A DNA stretch of 64,000 nt from Bacillus sp. PK3_68 (GCF_003600835.1 NZ_NQYC01000001.1:2622001-2686000), one strand, 5' to 3'. Counted from the stretch's first letter, positions 51,551-64,000 are shown. Notes: generated by a model from the letters alone, not told the origin. Translations and numbers: made by a program.

Positions 51551-53440
51551 TCAATTCGCTGTGCGGGCGATGCGCCCCTGTTCAATATAAACAAGCAAAA
51601 TGGAAATGTCAGCCGGGTTGACACCTGAAATTCGGGAGGCTTGGGCAATAGAGAGCGGTCTAACTTCTTTCAAGTTATGACGCGCTTCTGTAGCAAGGCC
51701 GTTAATCGCATCGTAATCGATGTTTTCCGGTATTTTTTTGTTTTCCATTTTCTTTAGCTTTTCCACTTGTTGAAGAGATTTTTCAATATATCCCTCATAT
51801 TTAATTTGAATTTCCACTTGTTCCTCTACTTCAGTATCCAATTCATGAGGAGCAGGAACCAGTTTCTTTAAATGATCGTAATGCATTTCGGGACGTTTTA
51901 AAAGGTCAGTAGCCCGGATGCCGTCTTTTAACTCACTGCCGCCAGCTTCACGAATGATAGCTTGTGTTTCTGCATTTGGTTTAATGATTATCGATTGCAA
52001 ACGCTCTATTTCCCCGGCAATAGCCGCTTTCTTTTTCAAGAAACGCTCGTATCGTTCTTGCGAAATCAAACCGATGCGATAGCCGATTTCCGTCAGACGC
52101 AAATCAGCGTTGTCATGGCGTAGCAGGAGACGATATTCTGCACGCGAAGTGAGCAAGCGATATGGTTCGCTTGTTCCTTTCGTCACTAGATCATCGATCA
52201 GCACACCAATATAGGCATCAGAGCGGCTTAAAATCACTTCTTCTTTGCCAAGAATACGGCAAGCAGCATTGATTCCAGCCATCATGCCTTGTGCAGCCGC
52301 TTCTTCGTAACCGGATGTTCCATTAATCTGACCTGCTGTATAAAGATTTTTCACTTTTTTCGTTTCCAATGTTGGCCATAACTGTGTCGGTACGATTGCA
52401 TCATACTCAATTGCATAACCGGCGCGCATCAGCTGAGCTTTTTCCAGGCCTGGAATCGTGCGCAGCATCCGATATTGAACATCTTCTGGCAAGCTGGAGG
52501 ACAAGCCCTGTACATAGACTTCTTCCGTATTGCGGCCTTCTGGCTCTAAAAAGATTTGATGGCGCGGCTTGTCATTGAAGCGAACAATCTTATCTTCAAT
52601 GGATGGGCAATAACGTGGGCCTTTCCCCTTAATCACCCCAGAAAACATTGGAGAGCGATGAAGGTTTTCATTGATAATGCTATGAGTTTCTTCATTCGTA
52701 TAAGTCAGCCAGCAAGGGAGCTGGTCTGTAATAAATTTTGTTGTCTCATAACTGAAAGCACGAGGTTCTTCATCACCGGGTTGAATTTCTGTTTTGCTGT
52801 AGTCAATTGTCCGGCTGTTGACACGCGGCGGCGTCCCCGTTTTAAAGCGAACAAGGTCAAAGCCAAGTCTCTCTAGATTTTCTGACAGACGGATTGATGG
52901 CTGCTGGTTATTTGGCCCGCTTGAATATTTCAAATCACCAATGATAATTTCACCGCGCAAAAATGTTCCAGTCGTAATAATAACTGCTTGTGAACGATAA
53001 ACTGCCCCGGTTTGTGTGACGACACCACGGCATTCTCCCTCTTCAACGATAAGATCTTCAACCATTCCCTGGATCAGTGTTAAGTTCTCTTGATTTTCAA
53101 TTGTTTTTTTCATTTCCTGCTGATACAGTACTTTGTCGGCCTGTGCGCGCAATGCCCGCACGGCTGGGCCTTTCCCTGTATTCAGCATGCGCATTTGAAT
53201 ATGCGTTTTGTCGATGTTCTTGCCAATTTCACCGCCAAGAGCATCCAGTTCCCGAACAACAATTCCTTTAGCTGGGCCACCAATAGATGGATTACATGGC
53301 ATGTAAGCAATCATATCGAGGTTAATCGTGATCATTAACGTCTTTGCCCCTGCTCGGGCAGATGCCAACCCTGCTTCTACACCAGCATGTCCGGCGCCTA
53401 CAACGACAACATCATATTCGCCAGCTTCATATTGTAGCAT
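51551..53440 (-). CDS. mnmG: tRNA modification FAD enzyme MnmG (GidA)
   Basis: This encodes 629 residues. The FAD-binding motif [20 protein letters not shown] is at the N-terminus, followed by the family blocks [19 protein letters not shown] and [18 protein letters not shown], and a C-terminal MnmE-binding domain. With MnmE it installs carboxymethylaminomethyl on U34 of certain tRNAs. GGAGGAAAAA precedes the ATG. It is 20 bases after mnmE. Confidence 0.97.
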   Translation of the reverse strand: MLQYEAGEYDVVVVGAGHAGVEAGLASARAGAKTLMITINLDMIAYMPCNPSIGGPAKGIVVRELDALGGEIGKNIDKTHIQMRMLNTGKGPAVRALRAQADKVLYQQEMKKTIENQENLTLIQGMVEDLIVEEGECRGVVTQTGAVYRSQAVIITTGTFLRGEIIIGDLKYSSGPNNQQPSIRLSENLERLGFDLVRFKTGTPPRVNSRTIDYSKTEIQPGDEEPRAFSYETTKFITDQLPCWLTYTNEETHSIINENLHRSPMFSGVIKGKGPRYCPSIEDKIVRFNDKPRHQIFLEPEGRNTEEVYVQGLSSSLPEDVQYRMLRTIPGLEKAQLMRAGYAIEYDAIVPTQLWPTLETKKVKNLYTAGQINGTSGYEEAAAQGMMAGINAACRILGKEEVILSRSDAYIGVLIDDLVTKGTSEPYRLLTSRAEYRLLLRHDNADLRLTEIGYRIGLISQERYERFLKKKAAIAGEIERLQSIIIKPNAETQAIIREAGGSELKDGIRATDLLKRPEMHYDHLKKLVPAPHELDTEVEEQVEIQIKYEGYIEKSLQQVEKLKKMENKKIPENIDYDAINGLATEARHNLKEVRPLSIAQASRISGVNPADISILLVYIEQGRIARTAN

Positions 53441-53460
53441 GTTTTTTCCTCCTTATTTTA

Positions 53461-54846
53461 TTATTTTCCAAGACAAAATTGTGAAAATAACTGATCAATC
53501 AAGCTATCATGGACACTCTCGCCGATAATTTCGCCCAATAGCTCCCATGTTCTTGTTAAATCAATTTGAACAATATCAATTGGTGTTCCCGACTGTGTAT
53601 TTTCAATCGCATCGGTAATAGCTGTTAATGCTTGGTGAAGCAAAGCAATATGACGGGAATTTGAAACATACGTCATGTCTCCTGCTTCAATGGAGCCAGA
53701 GAAAAACAAGGAAGCAATCGCTTCTTCCAGCTCATCAATTCCCTTTTCCTCCAGCAAAGAAGTAGTGACTAGCTGCTTCCCTTCCGCCAGCTTTTGCACC
53801 CGGTCTATATTAATTTTCTGTGGCAGGTCTGTTTTATTCACGATGACGATAACATCCATGCCAGCTGTCGCTTCAAATAATTTTTCATCTTCTGCTGTCA
53901 ACTCGTCAGAATAATTTAGAACAAGCAAAATCAAATCTGCTTCCTTTAGCACCTGACGAGACCGTTCCACGCCAATTCGTTCAACGATGTCTTCCGTTTC
54001 ACGAATTCCTGCTGTATCAACAAGACGGAGAGGCACGCCTCGTACATTGACGTATTCCTCAATCACATCACGCGTTGTTCCGGGAATGTCGGTGACAATC
54101 GCTTTATTCTCTTGCACAAGCGCATTGAGCAAAGACGATTTGCCGACATTCGGACGGCCAATGATCACTGTTGATAACCCTTCCCGCAAAATCTTACCTT
54201 GTTCTGATGTGCGCAGAAGCTTTTCTATTTCTTTTTGAACAAGTTCTGCCTTTTCCAACAGAACATGATGAGTCATTTCTTCCACATCATCATATTCAGG
54301 GTAATCAATATTCACTTCAATATGAGCGAGTGTTTCTAAAATTTCCTGGCGCAGTGTACGAATAAGCTTTGAAAGACGGCCTTCCATTTGGTTAAGCGCC
54401 ACATTCATTGCTTTATCCGTCTTTGCCCGAATCAAGTCCATCACCGCTTCTGCCTGCGACAAATCAATCCGGCCGTTAAGAAAAGCTCTTTTCGTGAATT
54501 CACCTGGTTCTGCAAGGCGTGCTCCTTCGCTTAAAACGAGCTGTAATACCCGGTTAACAGAGACGATACCTCCATGGCAATTGATCTCTACCACATCTTC
54601 CCGTGTGAACGTTTTTGGTCCTCTCATGAGCGAAAGCATTACTTCTTCTACGACCTGCCCCGTCTTTGGATCAATCAAGTGGCCATAATGGATCGTATGA
54701 CTGGCCATCTCTGTTAACGACCTTTTCGACGGAGTCTGAAAAATGCGGTCAGCAATATCTACTGCTTCTTCACCGCTAAGGCGGACGATAGCAATCGCTC
54801 CTTCTCCCATCGGTGTCGAAATAGCGGCAATTGTATCAAGATCCAA
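53461..54846 (-). CDS. mnmE: tRNA modification GTPase MnmE (TrmE)
   Basis: This encodes 461 residues: an N-terminal folate-binding domain ([21 protein letters not shown]), a helical domain, an inserted G domain ([34 protein letters not shown]) and the C-terminal FCLGK with the essential Cys. It is the partner of MnmG in U34 modification. The start ATG follows GAGGTGAG. Confidence 0.97.
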   Translation of the reverse strand: MDLDTIAAISTPMGEGAIAIVRLSGEEAVDIADRIFQTPSKRSLTEMASHTIHYGHLIDPKTGQVVEEVMLSLMRGPKTFTREDVVEINCHGGIVSVNRVLQLVLSEGARLAEPGEFTKRAFLNGRIDLSQAEAVMDLIRAKTDKAMNVALNQMEGRLSKLIRTLRQEILETLAHIEVNIDYPEYDDVEEMTHHVLLEKAELVQKEIEKLLRTSEQGKILREGLSTVIIGRPNVGKSSLLNALVQENKAIVTDIPGTTRDVIEEYVNVRGVPLRLVDTAGIRETEDIVERIGVERSRQVLKEADLILLVLNYSDELTAEDEKLFEATAGMDVIVIVNKTDLPQKINIDRVQKLAEGKQLVTTSLLEEKGIDELEEAIASLFFSGSIEAGDMTYVSNSRHIALLHQALTAITDAIENTQSGTPIDIVQIDLTRTWELLGEIIGESVHDSLIDQLFSQFCLGK

Positions 54847-54937
54847 CTTTTCTCACCTCTTCCTTCAACATACTATCTATAAAAAAGTGCATGATCTTTA
54901 TTCTCAAATCATTAGATTAACACACGCAAGACGATTT

Positions 54938-54972
54938 AAAAAGAAGGCTGGATTGTCCACAGCCTTCTTTTT
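54938..54972. terminator. Hairpin upstream of mnmE
   Basis: AAAAAGAAGGCTG (54938-54950) and CAGCCTTCTTTTT (54960-54972) pair perfectly. A second terminator after jag's own at 55145; it isolates mnmE from upstream transcription. Confidence 0.8.
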
Positions 54973-54999
54973 AATCTTATCCATTTTAACTTATTCACG

Positions 55000-55116
55000 T
55001 GTGGATAACAATAACTACGCAGTCTCATTTATGGAATAAAAAGTAATAAACTACTAATTAAAAGTAAATAAATGGTATATAGATGCTCTTTTTCTGAAAA
55101 AATAAATTTATCCACA
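55000..55116. promoter_or_regulatory. DnaA boxes in the jag-mnmE spacer
   Basis: Exact boxes TGTGGATAA (55000-55008) and TTATCCACA (55108-55116), with weaker neighbours (TTATTCACG at 54991). The 350-base spacer 54847-55198 holds these and two terminators only. It is about 2.5 kb from oriC. Confidence 0.55.
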
Positions 55117-55144
55117 TGTGATTAATTGGCTCTCACAATAAAAA

Positions 55145-55198
55145 AGGCCTTCCCGATCCTTCTTTTCTCCTGAAGAAAAGAATTTTTCGGGAAGGCCT
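55145..55198 (-). terminator. Terminator of the rpmH-jag operon
   Basis: AGGCCTTCCCGA (55145-55156) and TCGGGAAGGCCT (55187-55198) pair perfectly, with a smaller hairpin in the loop, then TTTTTTATTG on the minus strand. Confidence 0.9.
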
Positions 55199-55822
55199 CT
55201 ATTTGTTTTTAGGCGCAATGACTACATAGCGGTTTGGTTCTGTGCCTTCTGAAAATGTACGTACCTGAGAGTTACCAGCAAGTGCAGCATGGATAACTTT
55301 TCGCTCGGCAGCTGGCAATGGTTCGAGACGAACAGGCTTTCCTGTTGATCCTGCTTTCTCAGCCATTCGTCCTGCCAGAGTAGTAAGCGACTCTTCTCTT
55401 CTTTTTCGATAATCTCCAGCGTCAAGCTTAAAATGTATAAACTCTTTTGAATGATGGTTAATGACGAGCTGGGTGAGCTGCTGCAAAGAATTTAATGTTT
55501 GTCCTCTTTTTCCAATTAACAGGGCAATTTTTTCACCGGAAAGTGAAAAAGTAACTTGTTTTCCTTGCTTTTGCACATGGATGTTTGGATGTACGCCTAA
55601 ATGGGCTGCAATAGATAAAATGTAATCTTTCGCTTCACTGATCGGATCTGGCTTGCGTCTTACTCTCACGGAAGCTGGGCGCTGACCGAACAGGCCAAAC
55701 AATCCTTTTTTTCCTTCGTCCAAAATGTCAATTTCAACTTGTTCTTCTGTTGCTTTTAATTGCTTTAAAGCAGACTGAAGAGCTTCTTCAACAGTTTGAC
55801 CGACAGCCGTAATCTCTTTCAT
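55199..55822 (-). CDS. jag: Jag / KhpB RNA-binding protein
   Basis: This encodes 207 residues: an N-terminal Jag domain (MKEITAVGQTVEEALQSAL), a basic linker, KH domain (ALLIGKRGQTLNSLQQL) and R3H domain (the final RTFSEGTEPNRYVVI). It binds RNA with KhpA and influences cell division and elongation in Firmicutes. It follows yidC by 11 bases, the standard arrangement in which it shares its transcript. Confidence 0.95.
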   Translation of the reverse strand: MKEITAVGQTVEEALQSALKQLKATEEQVEIDILDEGKKGLFGLFGQRPASVRVRRKPDPISEAKDYILSIAAHLGVHPNIHVQKQGKQVTFSLSGEKIALLIGKRGQTLNSLQQLTQLVINHHSKEFIHFKLDAGDYRKRREESLTTLAGRMAEKAGSTGKPVRLEPLPAAERKVIHAALAGNSQVRTFSEGTEPNRYVVIAPKNK

Positions 55823-55833
55823 CCATCCCCCTC

Positions 55834-56592
55834 CTAGTCATTAACTGAAGTGGTCTTACTAACACCAGGCCGGTTGATAATCAATGTTTGTATAATCATA
55901 AACACGTTACCTACTACCCAATACAATGACAAAGCAGCTGGTAAATTGACAGCAAATACAATAATCATAATTGGCATTAGCCAAAGCATCATAGCCATTT
56001 GTGGGTTCTGGTTCATTGCTCCAGCCATCATCAACTTTTGTTGTAGGAACGTTGTGATTCCCGCAACAAGCGGAAGGACAAAGAAAGGGTCTGGAGAACC
56101 TAAATCAAACCATAAAAAAGTATCTTGTTTAATTGCCTCTGTACGCATGATTGCCTGATAAAATCCAAAAATAATCGGCATTTGGATAATCAGCGGAAAA
56201 CAGCCGGCGAGAGGATTTACCCCATGTTTTTGGAAAAGTGCCATTGTTTCCTGCTGCATTTTTTGCTGGGTCACAGCATCTTTTGACTTGTACTTTTCTT
56301 TGATCTTTTGCATCTCAGGCTGTAGAATTTGCATGGCTTTCGTATTTTTCGTTTGTTTGATCATCAGTGGTAAAATAATGAGTCGAATGATGATTGTAAC
56401 GATAATGATCGCCCAGCCATAGCTGCCAACTGCCTCGGCAGTCTTTGTAATAACAACTGAAAGCGGATACACCACAAACTCATTCCAAAAACCTTTGCTG
56501 TCCGGCGTAATTTCTTTATTTACCTCTGTACAGCCGGCAAGCAGTACGGTGGTCACTGCTAAAAGAATTAGAGTGATCATCTTTCTATTCAA
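55834..56592 (-). CDS. yidC: Membrane protein insertase YidC (SpoIIIJ-type)
   Basis: About 252 residues from a TTG at 56590-56592 (reading [11 protein letters not shown]), after a long GGGGGGAG. A lipoprotein signal with lipobox LLAGC is followed by five membrane helices: [20 protein letters not shown] with the conserved substrate-groove Arg, [20 protein letters not shown] and [16 protein letters not shown]. It inserts membrane proteins; in B. subtilis SpoIIIJ is also needed for forespore gene expression. The start in longer frames has no family support. Confidence 0.93.
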   Translation of the reverse strand: MNRKMITLILLAVTTVLLAGCTEVNKEITPDSKGFWNEFVVYPLSVVITKTAEAVGSYGWAIIIVTIIIRLIILPLMIKQTKNTKAMQILQPEMQKIKEKYKSKDAVTQQKMQQETMALFQKHGVNPLAGCFPLIIQMPIIFGFYQAIMRTEAIKQDTFLWFDLGSPDPFFVLPLVAGITTFLQQKLMMAGAMNQNPQMAMMLWLMPIMIIVFAVNLPAALSLYWVVGNVFMIIQTLIINRPGVSKTTSVND

Positions 56593-56676
56593 ACGCTTCT
56601 CCCCCCCTGTCAGTTCTATACGGCGCCCCTTTTCTAAAAAGCCACCCATTTATTCTATTTTATTTTTTTACAATTT

Positions 56677-57036
56677 TTACTCATGTCGTTGTGTTCTTTG
56701 GTTGATTGCCTTTGCCCGCTTCAGCACATGAATGAGACTTTTTTTTACTTCCTTGCTATTCATCTCAGCAGCTGGCTTGCGGGCAATGACAATAAAATCG
56801 TATCCCGGCAGAATTTCTTCTTTTAATTCTGTAAAGCTTTGTCTGATGTATCGCTTAATCCGGTTGCGTATAACTGCATTGCCAACCTTCTTGCTGACAG
56901 ACAACCCGATCCGGAAAGGAACAGTTAAATCTTTTCTATACACGTACACCACAAATTGACGATTGGCAAAAGACTTTCCGCCCTTGAAAACGGATTGAAA
57001 CTCACTGTCTTTTTTTATGCGGAATGTTTTTTTCAT
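56677..57036 (-). CDS. rnpA: Ribonuclease P protein component
   Basis: This encodes 119 residues: [20 protein letters not shown], then [18 protein letters not shown] carrying the RNR motif, and [10 protein letters not shown]. It is the protein subunit of RNase P, which trims the 5' end of tRNAs. It lies downstream of rpmH beyond a terminator hairpin. Confidence 0.97.
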   Translation of the reverse strand: MKKTFRIKKDSEFQSVFKGGKSFANRQFVVYVYRKDLTVPFRIGLSVSKKVGNAVIRNRIKRYIRQSFTELKEEILPGYDFIVIARKPAAEMNSKEVKKSLIHVLKRAKAINQRTQRHE

Positions 57037-57068
57037 TAGTCTATCACCTTTTCTTCGCCATTTTTTCT

Positions 57069-57098
57069 AAAAAAAAGACCACTGAGATTTTTCAGTGG
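57069..57098 (-). terminator. Terminator hairpin between rpmH and rnpA
   Basis: CCACTGA (57079-57085) pairs with TCAGTGG (57092-57098), then TCTTTTTTTT on the minus strand. The stem begins at the rpmH stop, so it would lower rnpA relative to rpmH. Confidence 0.8.
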
Positions 57099-57099
57099 C

Positions 57100-57264
<165 letters not shown>

Positions 57265-57440
57265 TTAACGTTAAAGACAGTCTTTTTGATTATAAAGATG
57301 AACTCTTTTCCTGTCAATACCTAAACACAAAGCAAAAAATACCTCTTTTCCCCAAAAAGTCATTCTTCTTGCCATCATTTGATCTTATTTTTTTATTTAA
57401 GAAGACACTTGGGACACTTAACCAGGAAAACAGGCTTGTC

Positions 57441-57730
57441 CATAAGTCCACAAGCACTTTTCGAACAGCTGTGGATAAATTTCGACAGTTTTTTTCTTAT
57501 ACACAGATGTTGCTGACAAGTTTTACACAAATGCGCCCCCTGTGGAAAAGTTTTTTTGCACAGGATGTAGTAGTTGTGGATAAATTTTATAGAGCATTGC
57601 ATGAAAGCTCTTTTTCTGCTATCATTACTTTGTTTTCACTCTGAATAAGTATTTTTATAGTCTGACTTATCCACAATTGTGAATAAAGTGTTGATAAGTT
57701 ATTCAACCTCTTTGTATAAAAATGTCCACA
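57441..57730. other. oriC, upstream DnaA-box region
   Basis: Exact DnaA boxes lie at 57470 (TGTGGATAA), 57575 (TGTGGATAA) and 57667 (TTATCCACA); one-mismatch boxes at 57497, 57541 and 57678; weaker ones at 57521 and 57722. This is the spacer between rpmH and dnaA, the left half of a bipartite Bacillus origin that is looped to the unwinding side beyond dnaA. The dnaA promoter must lie at its right end; I do not assign it. Bases 57235-57440 are featureless. Confidence 0.93.
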
Positions 57731-57862
57731 AGCTGTTAACAATGTCGAAAAACTATTTTTTTCTTATTTATATATTTAACCACACTCAAACGATTGCATA
57801 AATATAAATTCAGATAAAAACTGTTATATAACAAACAAAATTTATCAGGAGGAGGGGGCCTC

Positions 57863-59206
57863 ATGGAAAATATCGATGATCTGTGGAATAAAGCGTTGGA
57901 AAACATAGAGAAAAAAATTAGCAAGCCCAGCTTTGATACGTGGCTGAAATCAACAAAAGCACATTCCTTGCATGGTGATTCTATTACTATTTCAGCTCCA
58001 AACGATTTTGCAAGAGACTGGCTCGAAGGGCATTATTCGCAATTAATCTCAGGCGTTCTTGGTGAAATCACTGGAGAAGAGCTGTCCGTGAAATTCATCA
58101 TTCCGGAAAATCAGGCGTCTGAAGACTACGAAATGCCGATGCCTAATAAACCAAAAAAGAAAGAAGAAATACACGACTTTCCACAAAGCATGCTTAATCC
58201 CAAGTACACATTCGACACTTTCGTTATCGGCTCGGGCAACCGTTTTGCTCATGCCGCTTCGCTTGCTGTAGCGGAAGCGCCAGCAAAAGCTTATAATCCA
58301 CTGTTTATTTATGGGGGAGTGGGACTTGGCAAAACACACTTAATGCATGCGATTGGCCATTATGTACTTGAACATAATCCTAACGCCAAAGTCGTTTACC
58401 TATCTTCTGAAAAATTCACAAATGAATTTATTAATTCAATCAGGGATAACAAAGCAGTCGAGTTCCGGAATCGCTATCGCAATGTAGATATATTGCTAAT
58501 AGATGATATTCAATTCCTTGCCGGAAAAGAATCCACTCAAGAGGAATTTTTCCATACGTTTAATACACTTCACGAAGAAAGCAAACAGATTATCATTTCC
58601 AGCGACCGGCCGCCCAAAGAAATTCCGACGCTTGAGGACCGCCTGCGCTCTCGGTTTGAATGGGGATTGATTACTGATATTACACCGCCGGATTTAGAAA
58701 CGAGAATTGCGATTTTGCGCAAAAAAGCGAAAGCAGATAACCTTGATATCCCTAATGAGGTTATGCTTTATATCGCTAATCAAATTGATACTAATATTCG
58801 AGAGCTTGAAGGCGCGCTCATTCGCGTAGTCGCCTATTCTTCGCTGATTAATAAAGATATTAACGCGGATCTTGCAGCAGAAGCGCTCAAGGATATTATT
58901 CCTAGCTCAAAGCCAAAAGTGATTACCATCCAGGAAATCCAAAAAGTAGTCGGTGAGCAGTACAATGTTAAGCTTGAAGATTTTAAAGCTAAGAAGCGGA
59001 CAAAATCCATTGCGTTCCCAAGGCAAATCGCCATGTATTTATCTCGTGAGCTGACCGACTTTTCCCTTCCTAAAATCGGTGAAGAATTTGGAGGAAGAGA
59101 TCACACAACCGTTATTCATGCCCACGAAAAAATTTCTAAGCTGCTCGATACTGATAATCAGCTACAATCTAAAGTGAAAGAAATACAAAGTATTTTAAAC
59201 TCTTAA
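57863..59206 (+). CDS. dnaA: Chromosomal replication initiator DnaA
   Basis: This encodes 447 residues. Domain I is at about 1-85 ([21 protein letters not shown]), linker II about 86-110, AAA+ domain III with Walker [15 protein letters not shown], Walker [14 protein letters not shown], and sensor-2 [11 protein letters not shown]; domain IV at about 350-447 has the DnaA signature [15 protein letters not shown]. It binds TTATCCACA boxes and opens oriC. AGGAGGAGGGGGCCTC precedes the ATG. It has its own terminator before dnaN. Confidence 0.98.
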   Translation: MENIDDLWNKALENIEKKISKPSFDTWLKSTKAHSLHGDSITISAPNDFARDWLEGHYSQLISGVLGEITGEELSVKFIIPENQASEDYEMPMPNKPKKKEEIHDFPQSMLNPKYTFDTFVIGSGNRFAHAASLAVAEAPAKAYNPLFIYGGVGLGKTHLMHAIGHYVLEHNPNAKVVYLSSEKFTNEFINSIRDNKAVEFRNRYRNVDILLIDDIQFLAGKESTQEEFFHTFNTLHEESKQIIISSDRPPKEIPTLEDRLRSRFEWGLITDITPPDLETRIAILRKKAKADNLDIPNEVMLYIANQIDTNIRELEGALIRVVAYSSLINKDINADLAAEALKDIIPSSKPKVITIQEIQKVVGEQYNVKLEDFKAKKRTKSIAFPRQIAMYLSRELTDFSLPKIGEEFGGRDHTTVIHAHEKISKLLDTDNQLQSKVKEIQSILNS

Positions 59207-59235
59207 TAGTGTGCATAACTTTTCATAGGTTACAA

Positions 59236-59280
59236 ACAGTCTGTCCACATGTGGATAGACTGTCTTGCTTTTGTTTTTTT
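59236..59280 (+). terminator. dnaA terminator built from DnaA-box-like arms
   Basis: ACAGTCTGTCCACA (59236-59249) and TGTGGATAGACTGT (59250-59263) are inverse apart from one G-T pair, followed by a T-rich tract to 59280. Both arms include DnaA-box-like 9-mers. Confidence 0.75.
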
Positions 59281-59323
59281 GGATTATCCACATATTCACA
59301 GGACCTAGTACTATTACTATTAT
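59241..59323. other. oriC unwinding side: DnaA boxes and DnaA-trio element
   Basis: DnaA boxes at 59250 (reverse, one mismatch) and 59284 (exact TTATCCACA), a weak box at 59292, then a GC-containing gap and the trio series TAG-TAC-TAT-TAC-TAT-TAT (59306-59323) leading into an AT-rich stretch. This is the layout of the B. subtilis basal unwinding system, in which DnaA filaments step along trios to melt DNA. Confidence 0.88.
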
Positions 59324-59396
59324 TTTTTTAAATATAAAATTATTATTATATGCAGCAGCTATAAACATTATGCTTGAATAATGAAAGGAGAAAAAA

Positions 59397-60533
59397 ATGA
59401 AGTTTGCTATTCAAAAAGACCGCTTTGCTCAAAGCGTTCAAGACGTTTTAAAAGCCATTAGCTCCAGAACAACGATTCCGATTTTAACTGGGATTAAAAT
59501 TGATGCGACTGAAGAAGGAATTAAGTTAACTGGAAGTGATTCTGACATTTCTATCGAATCTTTTATTCCAAAAGAAGAAGAGGGAAAGATTATTGTAGAG
59601 ATTCAGCAAACAGGTTCCATCGTGCTGAATGCCCGTTTTTTCAATGAAATCGTGAAAAAACTGCCTTCTGAAAAAGCTGAAATTGAAGTAGTTTCTTCTT
59701 TTCAAACAGTCATTCGCTCCGGCCAGGCTGAATTTAATTTGAACGGGCTTGATCCTGATGAATATCCTCATTTGCCTCAAATTGAGGAAGGGGAAGTCTT
59801 TAAATTGCCGACCGATTTACTTAAAGCCTTAATTCGACAAACTGTCTTCGCAGTGTCCACCTCAGAAACACGCCCGATCTTGACAGGTGTCAACTGGAAG
59901 ATGGAAGAGGGACAATTAATTTGCATTGCAACAGACAGCCATCGGCTTGCTTGGAGAAAAGCATCAGTAGAAACCAATTCGAATGCTGAATATAACATCG
60001 TGATCCCAGGAAAAAGCTTGAATGAGCTAAGCAAAATCCTTGATGATTCACAGGAGCTTGTAGAAATTGTTATCACAGACAATCAAGTTCTTTTCCGGGC
60101 CAAGCATCTATTGTTCTATTCCCGTCTACTCGAAGGGAACTATCCGGATACTAGTCGCTTGATTCCAACCGACCACAAAACAAAGCTCGAGTTAAATACA
60201 AAAGATTTTTTACAGGCTATTGATAGAGCCTCCTTGTTGGCAAGAGAAGGACGCAACAACGTTGTTAAATTGTCAATGATTGATGAAGGAATGATTGAGA
60301 TTTCTTCTAATTCTCCAGAAATCGGCAAGGTAACAGAGCAAGTAAAAAGCCGTGAAATGGAAGGGGAAGAAATTAAGATCTCTTTTAGTGCCAAATACAT
60401 GATGGATGCGTTAAAGGTATTAGAGGGGACAGAAATCAATATCCAATTTACCGGAGCTATGAGACCATTTGTGATTCGTCCTGAAAATGATGATTCTATT
60501 TTGCAGCTTATTTTGCCTGTTCGTACGTATTAA
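59397..60533 (+). CDS. dnaN: DNA polymerase III beta sliding clamp
   Basis: This encodes 378 residues, the family length: three clamp domains starting MKFAIQKDRFAQSVQDVLKA, with SSRTTIPILTGIKI, ETRPILTGV and the C-terminal FVIRPENDD and LILPVRTY. It tethers polymerase and other partners to DNA. AAAGGAGAAAAAA precedes the ATG. A terminator follows at 60568. Confidence 0.98.
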   Translation: MKFAIQKDRFAQSVQDVLKAISSRTTIPILTGIKIDATEEGIKLTGSDSDISIESFIPKEEEGKIIVEIQQTGSIVLNARFFNEIVKKLPSEKAEIEVVSSFQTVIRSGQAEFNLNGLDPDEYPHLPQIEEGEVFKLPTDLLKALIRQTVFAVSTSETRPILTGVNWKMEEGQLICIATDSHRLAWRKASVETNSNAEYNIVIPGKSLNELSKILDDSQELVEIVITDNQVLFRAKHLLFYSRLLEGNYPDTSRLIPTDHKTKLELNTKDFLQAIDRASLLAREGRNNVVKLSMIDEGMIEISSNSPEIGKVTEQVKSREMEGEEIKISFSAKYMMDALKVLEGTEINIQFTGAMRPFVIRPENDDSILQLILPVRTY

Positions 60534-60567
60534 TTTGCTGCATAGAGTGAACAATAGGAAAAACTGA

Positions 60568-60615
60568 GAAAGAAGAGGCTGTTTCATGAAATGGGCAGCC
60601 TTCTTTCGTTTGTTT
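60568..60615 (+). terminator. Terminator after dnaN
   Basis: GAAAGAAGAGGCTG and CAGCCTTCTTTC pair with one bulge (60568-60581, 60596-60607), followed by GTTTGTTTCTTC. Confidence 0.7.
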
Positions 60616-60686
60616 CTTCTTTGTGTTAAGGGCAAAAATTTAGTAAAATAAAGTATTAGAGAATTCATTCGAAAGCAGTGAAAAAA

Positions 60687-60905
60687 ATGGATAAAAAAGT
60701 AGCCATCGAAACAGAATACATTCCTTTGGGCCAATTTTTAAAGCTTGCGGATATCATTCAAACAGGAGGTATGGCCAAATGGTTCTTAAGTGAACATGAG
60801 GTTTATATCAATGGAGAACTTGACCAGCGAAGAGGAAGAAAACTGCGTGTAGGCGACCGGGTGGAGATTCCAGGGACTGGCAGTTTTGAAGTTGTTGGTT
60901 TATAA
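60687..60905 (+). CDS. yaaA: S4-domain RNA-binding protein YaaA (RlbA)
   Basis: 72 residues from the ATG at 60687 ([12 protein letters not shown]); a GTG three codons earlier is possible and neither has a strong ribosome site. The S4-like core is [12 protein letters not shown]-type here ([20 protein letters not shown]), then [16 protein letters not shown]. It is conserved between dnaN and recF in Firmicutes, and B. subtilis RlbA has been linked to ribosome assembly. The recF gene begins 20 bases later. Confidence 0.92.
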   Translation: MDKKVAIETEYIPLGQFLKLADIIQTGGMAKWFLSEHEVYINGELDQRRGRKLRVGDRVEIPGTGSFEVVGL

Positions 60906-60925
60906 AACAAAAGGATGTTTTGCAT

Positions 60926-62044
60926 ATGCACTTAACGGATTTGTCTTTGGAAAACTACCGGAACTATGCTTCTTTAAATATTGAATTCGAAAATAAGGTA
61001 AATGTTTTTCTCGGAGAAAACGCTCAGGGGAAAACAAATGTGATTGAATCGATTTTTGTGCTGGCTATGGCCAAATCTCATCGTACCTCTAACGATAAAG
61101 ATTTAATTCGCTGGGAGACAGAGTATGCTAAAATAAAAGGAAGAGTGGAAAAAACTCAGGGTTCTGTGCCGTTAGAGTTAATCATTTCAAAAAAGGGCAA
61201 AAAAGCAAAATGCAATCATCTTGAGCAGCAGCGTCTAAGTCAGTATATAGGCAATATGAATGTTGTCATGTTTGCCCCTGAAGATCTTCACCTTGTCAAG
61301 GGCAATCCCCAAGTGAGAAGGCGTTTTATTGATATGGAAATAGGCCAGGTATCTCCTGTCTATCTTCATGATATCAGCCAGTATTACAAAATATTGCAGC
61401 AGCGGAATCGTTACTTAAAGCAGCTGCAAATAAAGAAAACGAGTGATCTAACCATGTTGGAGGTTTTTACAGATCAGCTAATACAGTTGGCTGTAAAGAT
61501 TGTCAGAAAAAGATTTGATTTTATTCAGTTGCTGCAAGGCTGGGCACAGTCGATTCATTCAGGCATCTCCCGTGGAGGAGAAACGTTAAATATTTTGTAT
61601 GAGCCGTCTATTAATGTATCAGAAGAGGACGATCCGTCTAAAATGATTCATATGTTCGAAGAAAAGTTTCATATGCAGCAGCAAAAAGAAATAGAGCGGG
61701 GAATCACAATGTTTGGCCCGCATCGCGATGATCTTATCTTCCAGGTCAACGGAAAAAATGTGCAAACATTTGGCTCCCAAGGCCAACAGCGAACAACGGC
61801 TTTGTCTGTCAAGCTGGCGGAAATCGAACTGATTCATTCTGAAATCAAGGAATATCCGATTCTTCTACTTGATGATGTTTTGTCGGAACTTGATGATTAT
61901 CGCCAATCCCATTTATTGAATACGATACAAGGAAAAGTACAAACCTTTGTAACGACGACGAGCACGGAAGGGATTCATCATCAGACATTGCAGGAAGCTT
62001 CGACATTTGCAGTGGAGAACGGAACGATCTCGCAAGTGAAGTGA
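60926..62044 (+). CDS. recF: DNA replication and repair protein RecF
   Basis: 372 residues from the ATG at 60926 ([14 protein letters not shown]), after AAAGGATG; a TTG two codons earlier is an alternative. It has Walker [10 protein letters not shown], the ABC-like signature [18 protein letters not shown] and Walker [13 protein letters not shown]. It loads RecA at gaps with RecO and RecR. It is followed by 252 bases without a gene, where B. subtilis has remB. Confidence 0.97.
   Translation: MHLTDLSLENYRNYASLNIEFENKVNVFLGENAQGKTNVIESIFVLAMAKSHRTSNDKDLIRWETEYAKIKGRVEKTQGSVPLELIISKKGKKAKCNHLEQQRLSQYIGNMNVVMFAPEDLHLVKGNPQVRRRFIDMEIGQVSPVYLHDISQYYKILQQRNRYLKQLQIKKTSDLTMLEVFTDQLIQLAVKIVRKRFDFIQLLQGWAQSIHSGISRGGETLNILYEPSINVSEEDDPSKMIHMFEEKFHMQQQKEIERGITMFGPHRDDLIFQVNGKNVQTFGSQGQQRTTALSVKLAEIELIHSEIKEYPILLLDDVLSELDDYRQSHLLNTIQGKVQTFVTTTSTEGIHHQTLQEASTFAVENGTISQVK

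Positions 62045-64000
<1,956 letters not shown>

Overview
The window is the replication-origin region of an endospore-forming Bacillaceae bacterium (Bacillus-like Firmicute). Evidence: the order rpmH-oriC-dnaA-dnaN-yaaA-recF-gyrB, the soj/spo0J/noc and spoIIIJ/jag sets, yyaC, the walRK-yycHI-walJ-htrC cluster and a trn cluster between walR and purA, all with Bacillus-type proteins and strong AGGAGG ribosome binding sites. I cannot name the species.

Right part (about 20.6-64.0 kb), conserved core. Leftward from oriC (57.2-59.4 kb) on the minus strand: rpmH, rnpA, yidC (spoIIIJ), jag, mnmE, mnmG, rsmG, noc, parA (soj), parB (spo0J), a DUF554 gene, yyaC (plus strand), an MscS channel, yyzM, ywqG (plus strand), ychF, a PadR regulator with a membrane partner, rpsF-ssb-rpsR, two chemoreceptors, yybS, gdpP, rplI, dnaB-type helicase, purA, four tRNAs (Lys-Glu-Asp-Phe), walR, walK, yycH, yycI, walJ, htrC, a CxxH/CxxC protein and rlmH. 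Rightward: dnaA, dnaN, yaaA, recF and the first 568 codons of gyrB. Two parS sites (in walK and parB), several DnaA-box groups and a DnaA-trio unwinding element are visible.

Left part (1-20.6 kb), accessory. This block lies immediately downstream of rlmH. The last bases of rlmH (reverse complement TTTACTTATGGTACGGTTC) recur five more times in the same orientation, at 1888, 8432, 8914, 15694 and 17966. Three copies carry an AT-rich inverted arm, and most have a hairpin just to their left. The layout closely resembles tandem SCC (staphylococcal cassette chromosome) integrations, which use the 3' end of rlmH/orfX as attB. No recombinase gene is in the window. The inferred cassettes, outward from rlmH: (1) an ECF41 sigma factor, an FAD oxidoreductase and a matching ECF41 promoter; (2) a DbpA-type RNA helicase and a decayed radC; (3) an AraC regulator, MFS transporter, M20 amidohydrolase and an unusual alpha-beta fused L-serine dehydratase, with a cre site; (4) a 0.5 kb unit with a 36-residue ORF; (5) a Fur-controlled siderophore-binding lipoprotein, DUF4253, DedA, metallo-beta-lactamase and nucleoside-transporter genes; (6) beyond 1.9 kb, a WYL regulator divergent from a GyrI-like protein and an unrecognised protein.

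Quality note: nupC, the MFS transporter and the end of rlmH each carry a one-base frameshift, and in all three a G is missing from a G-run. This may be a consensus error rather than biology.
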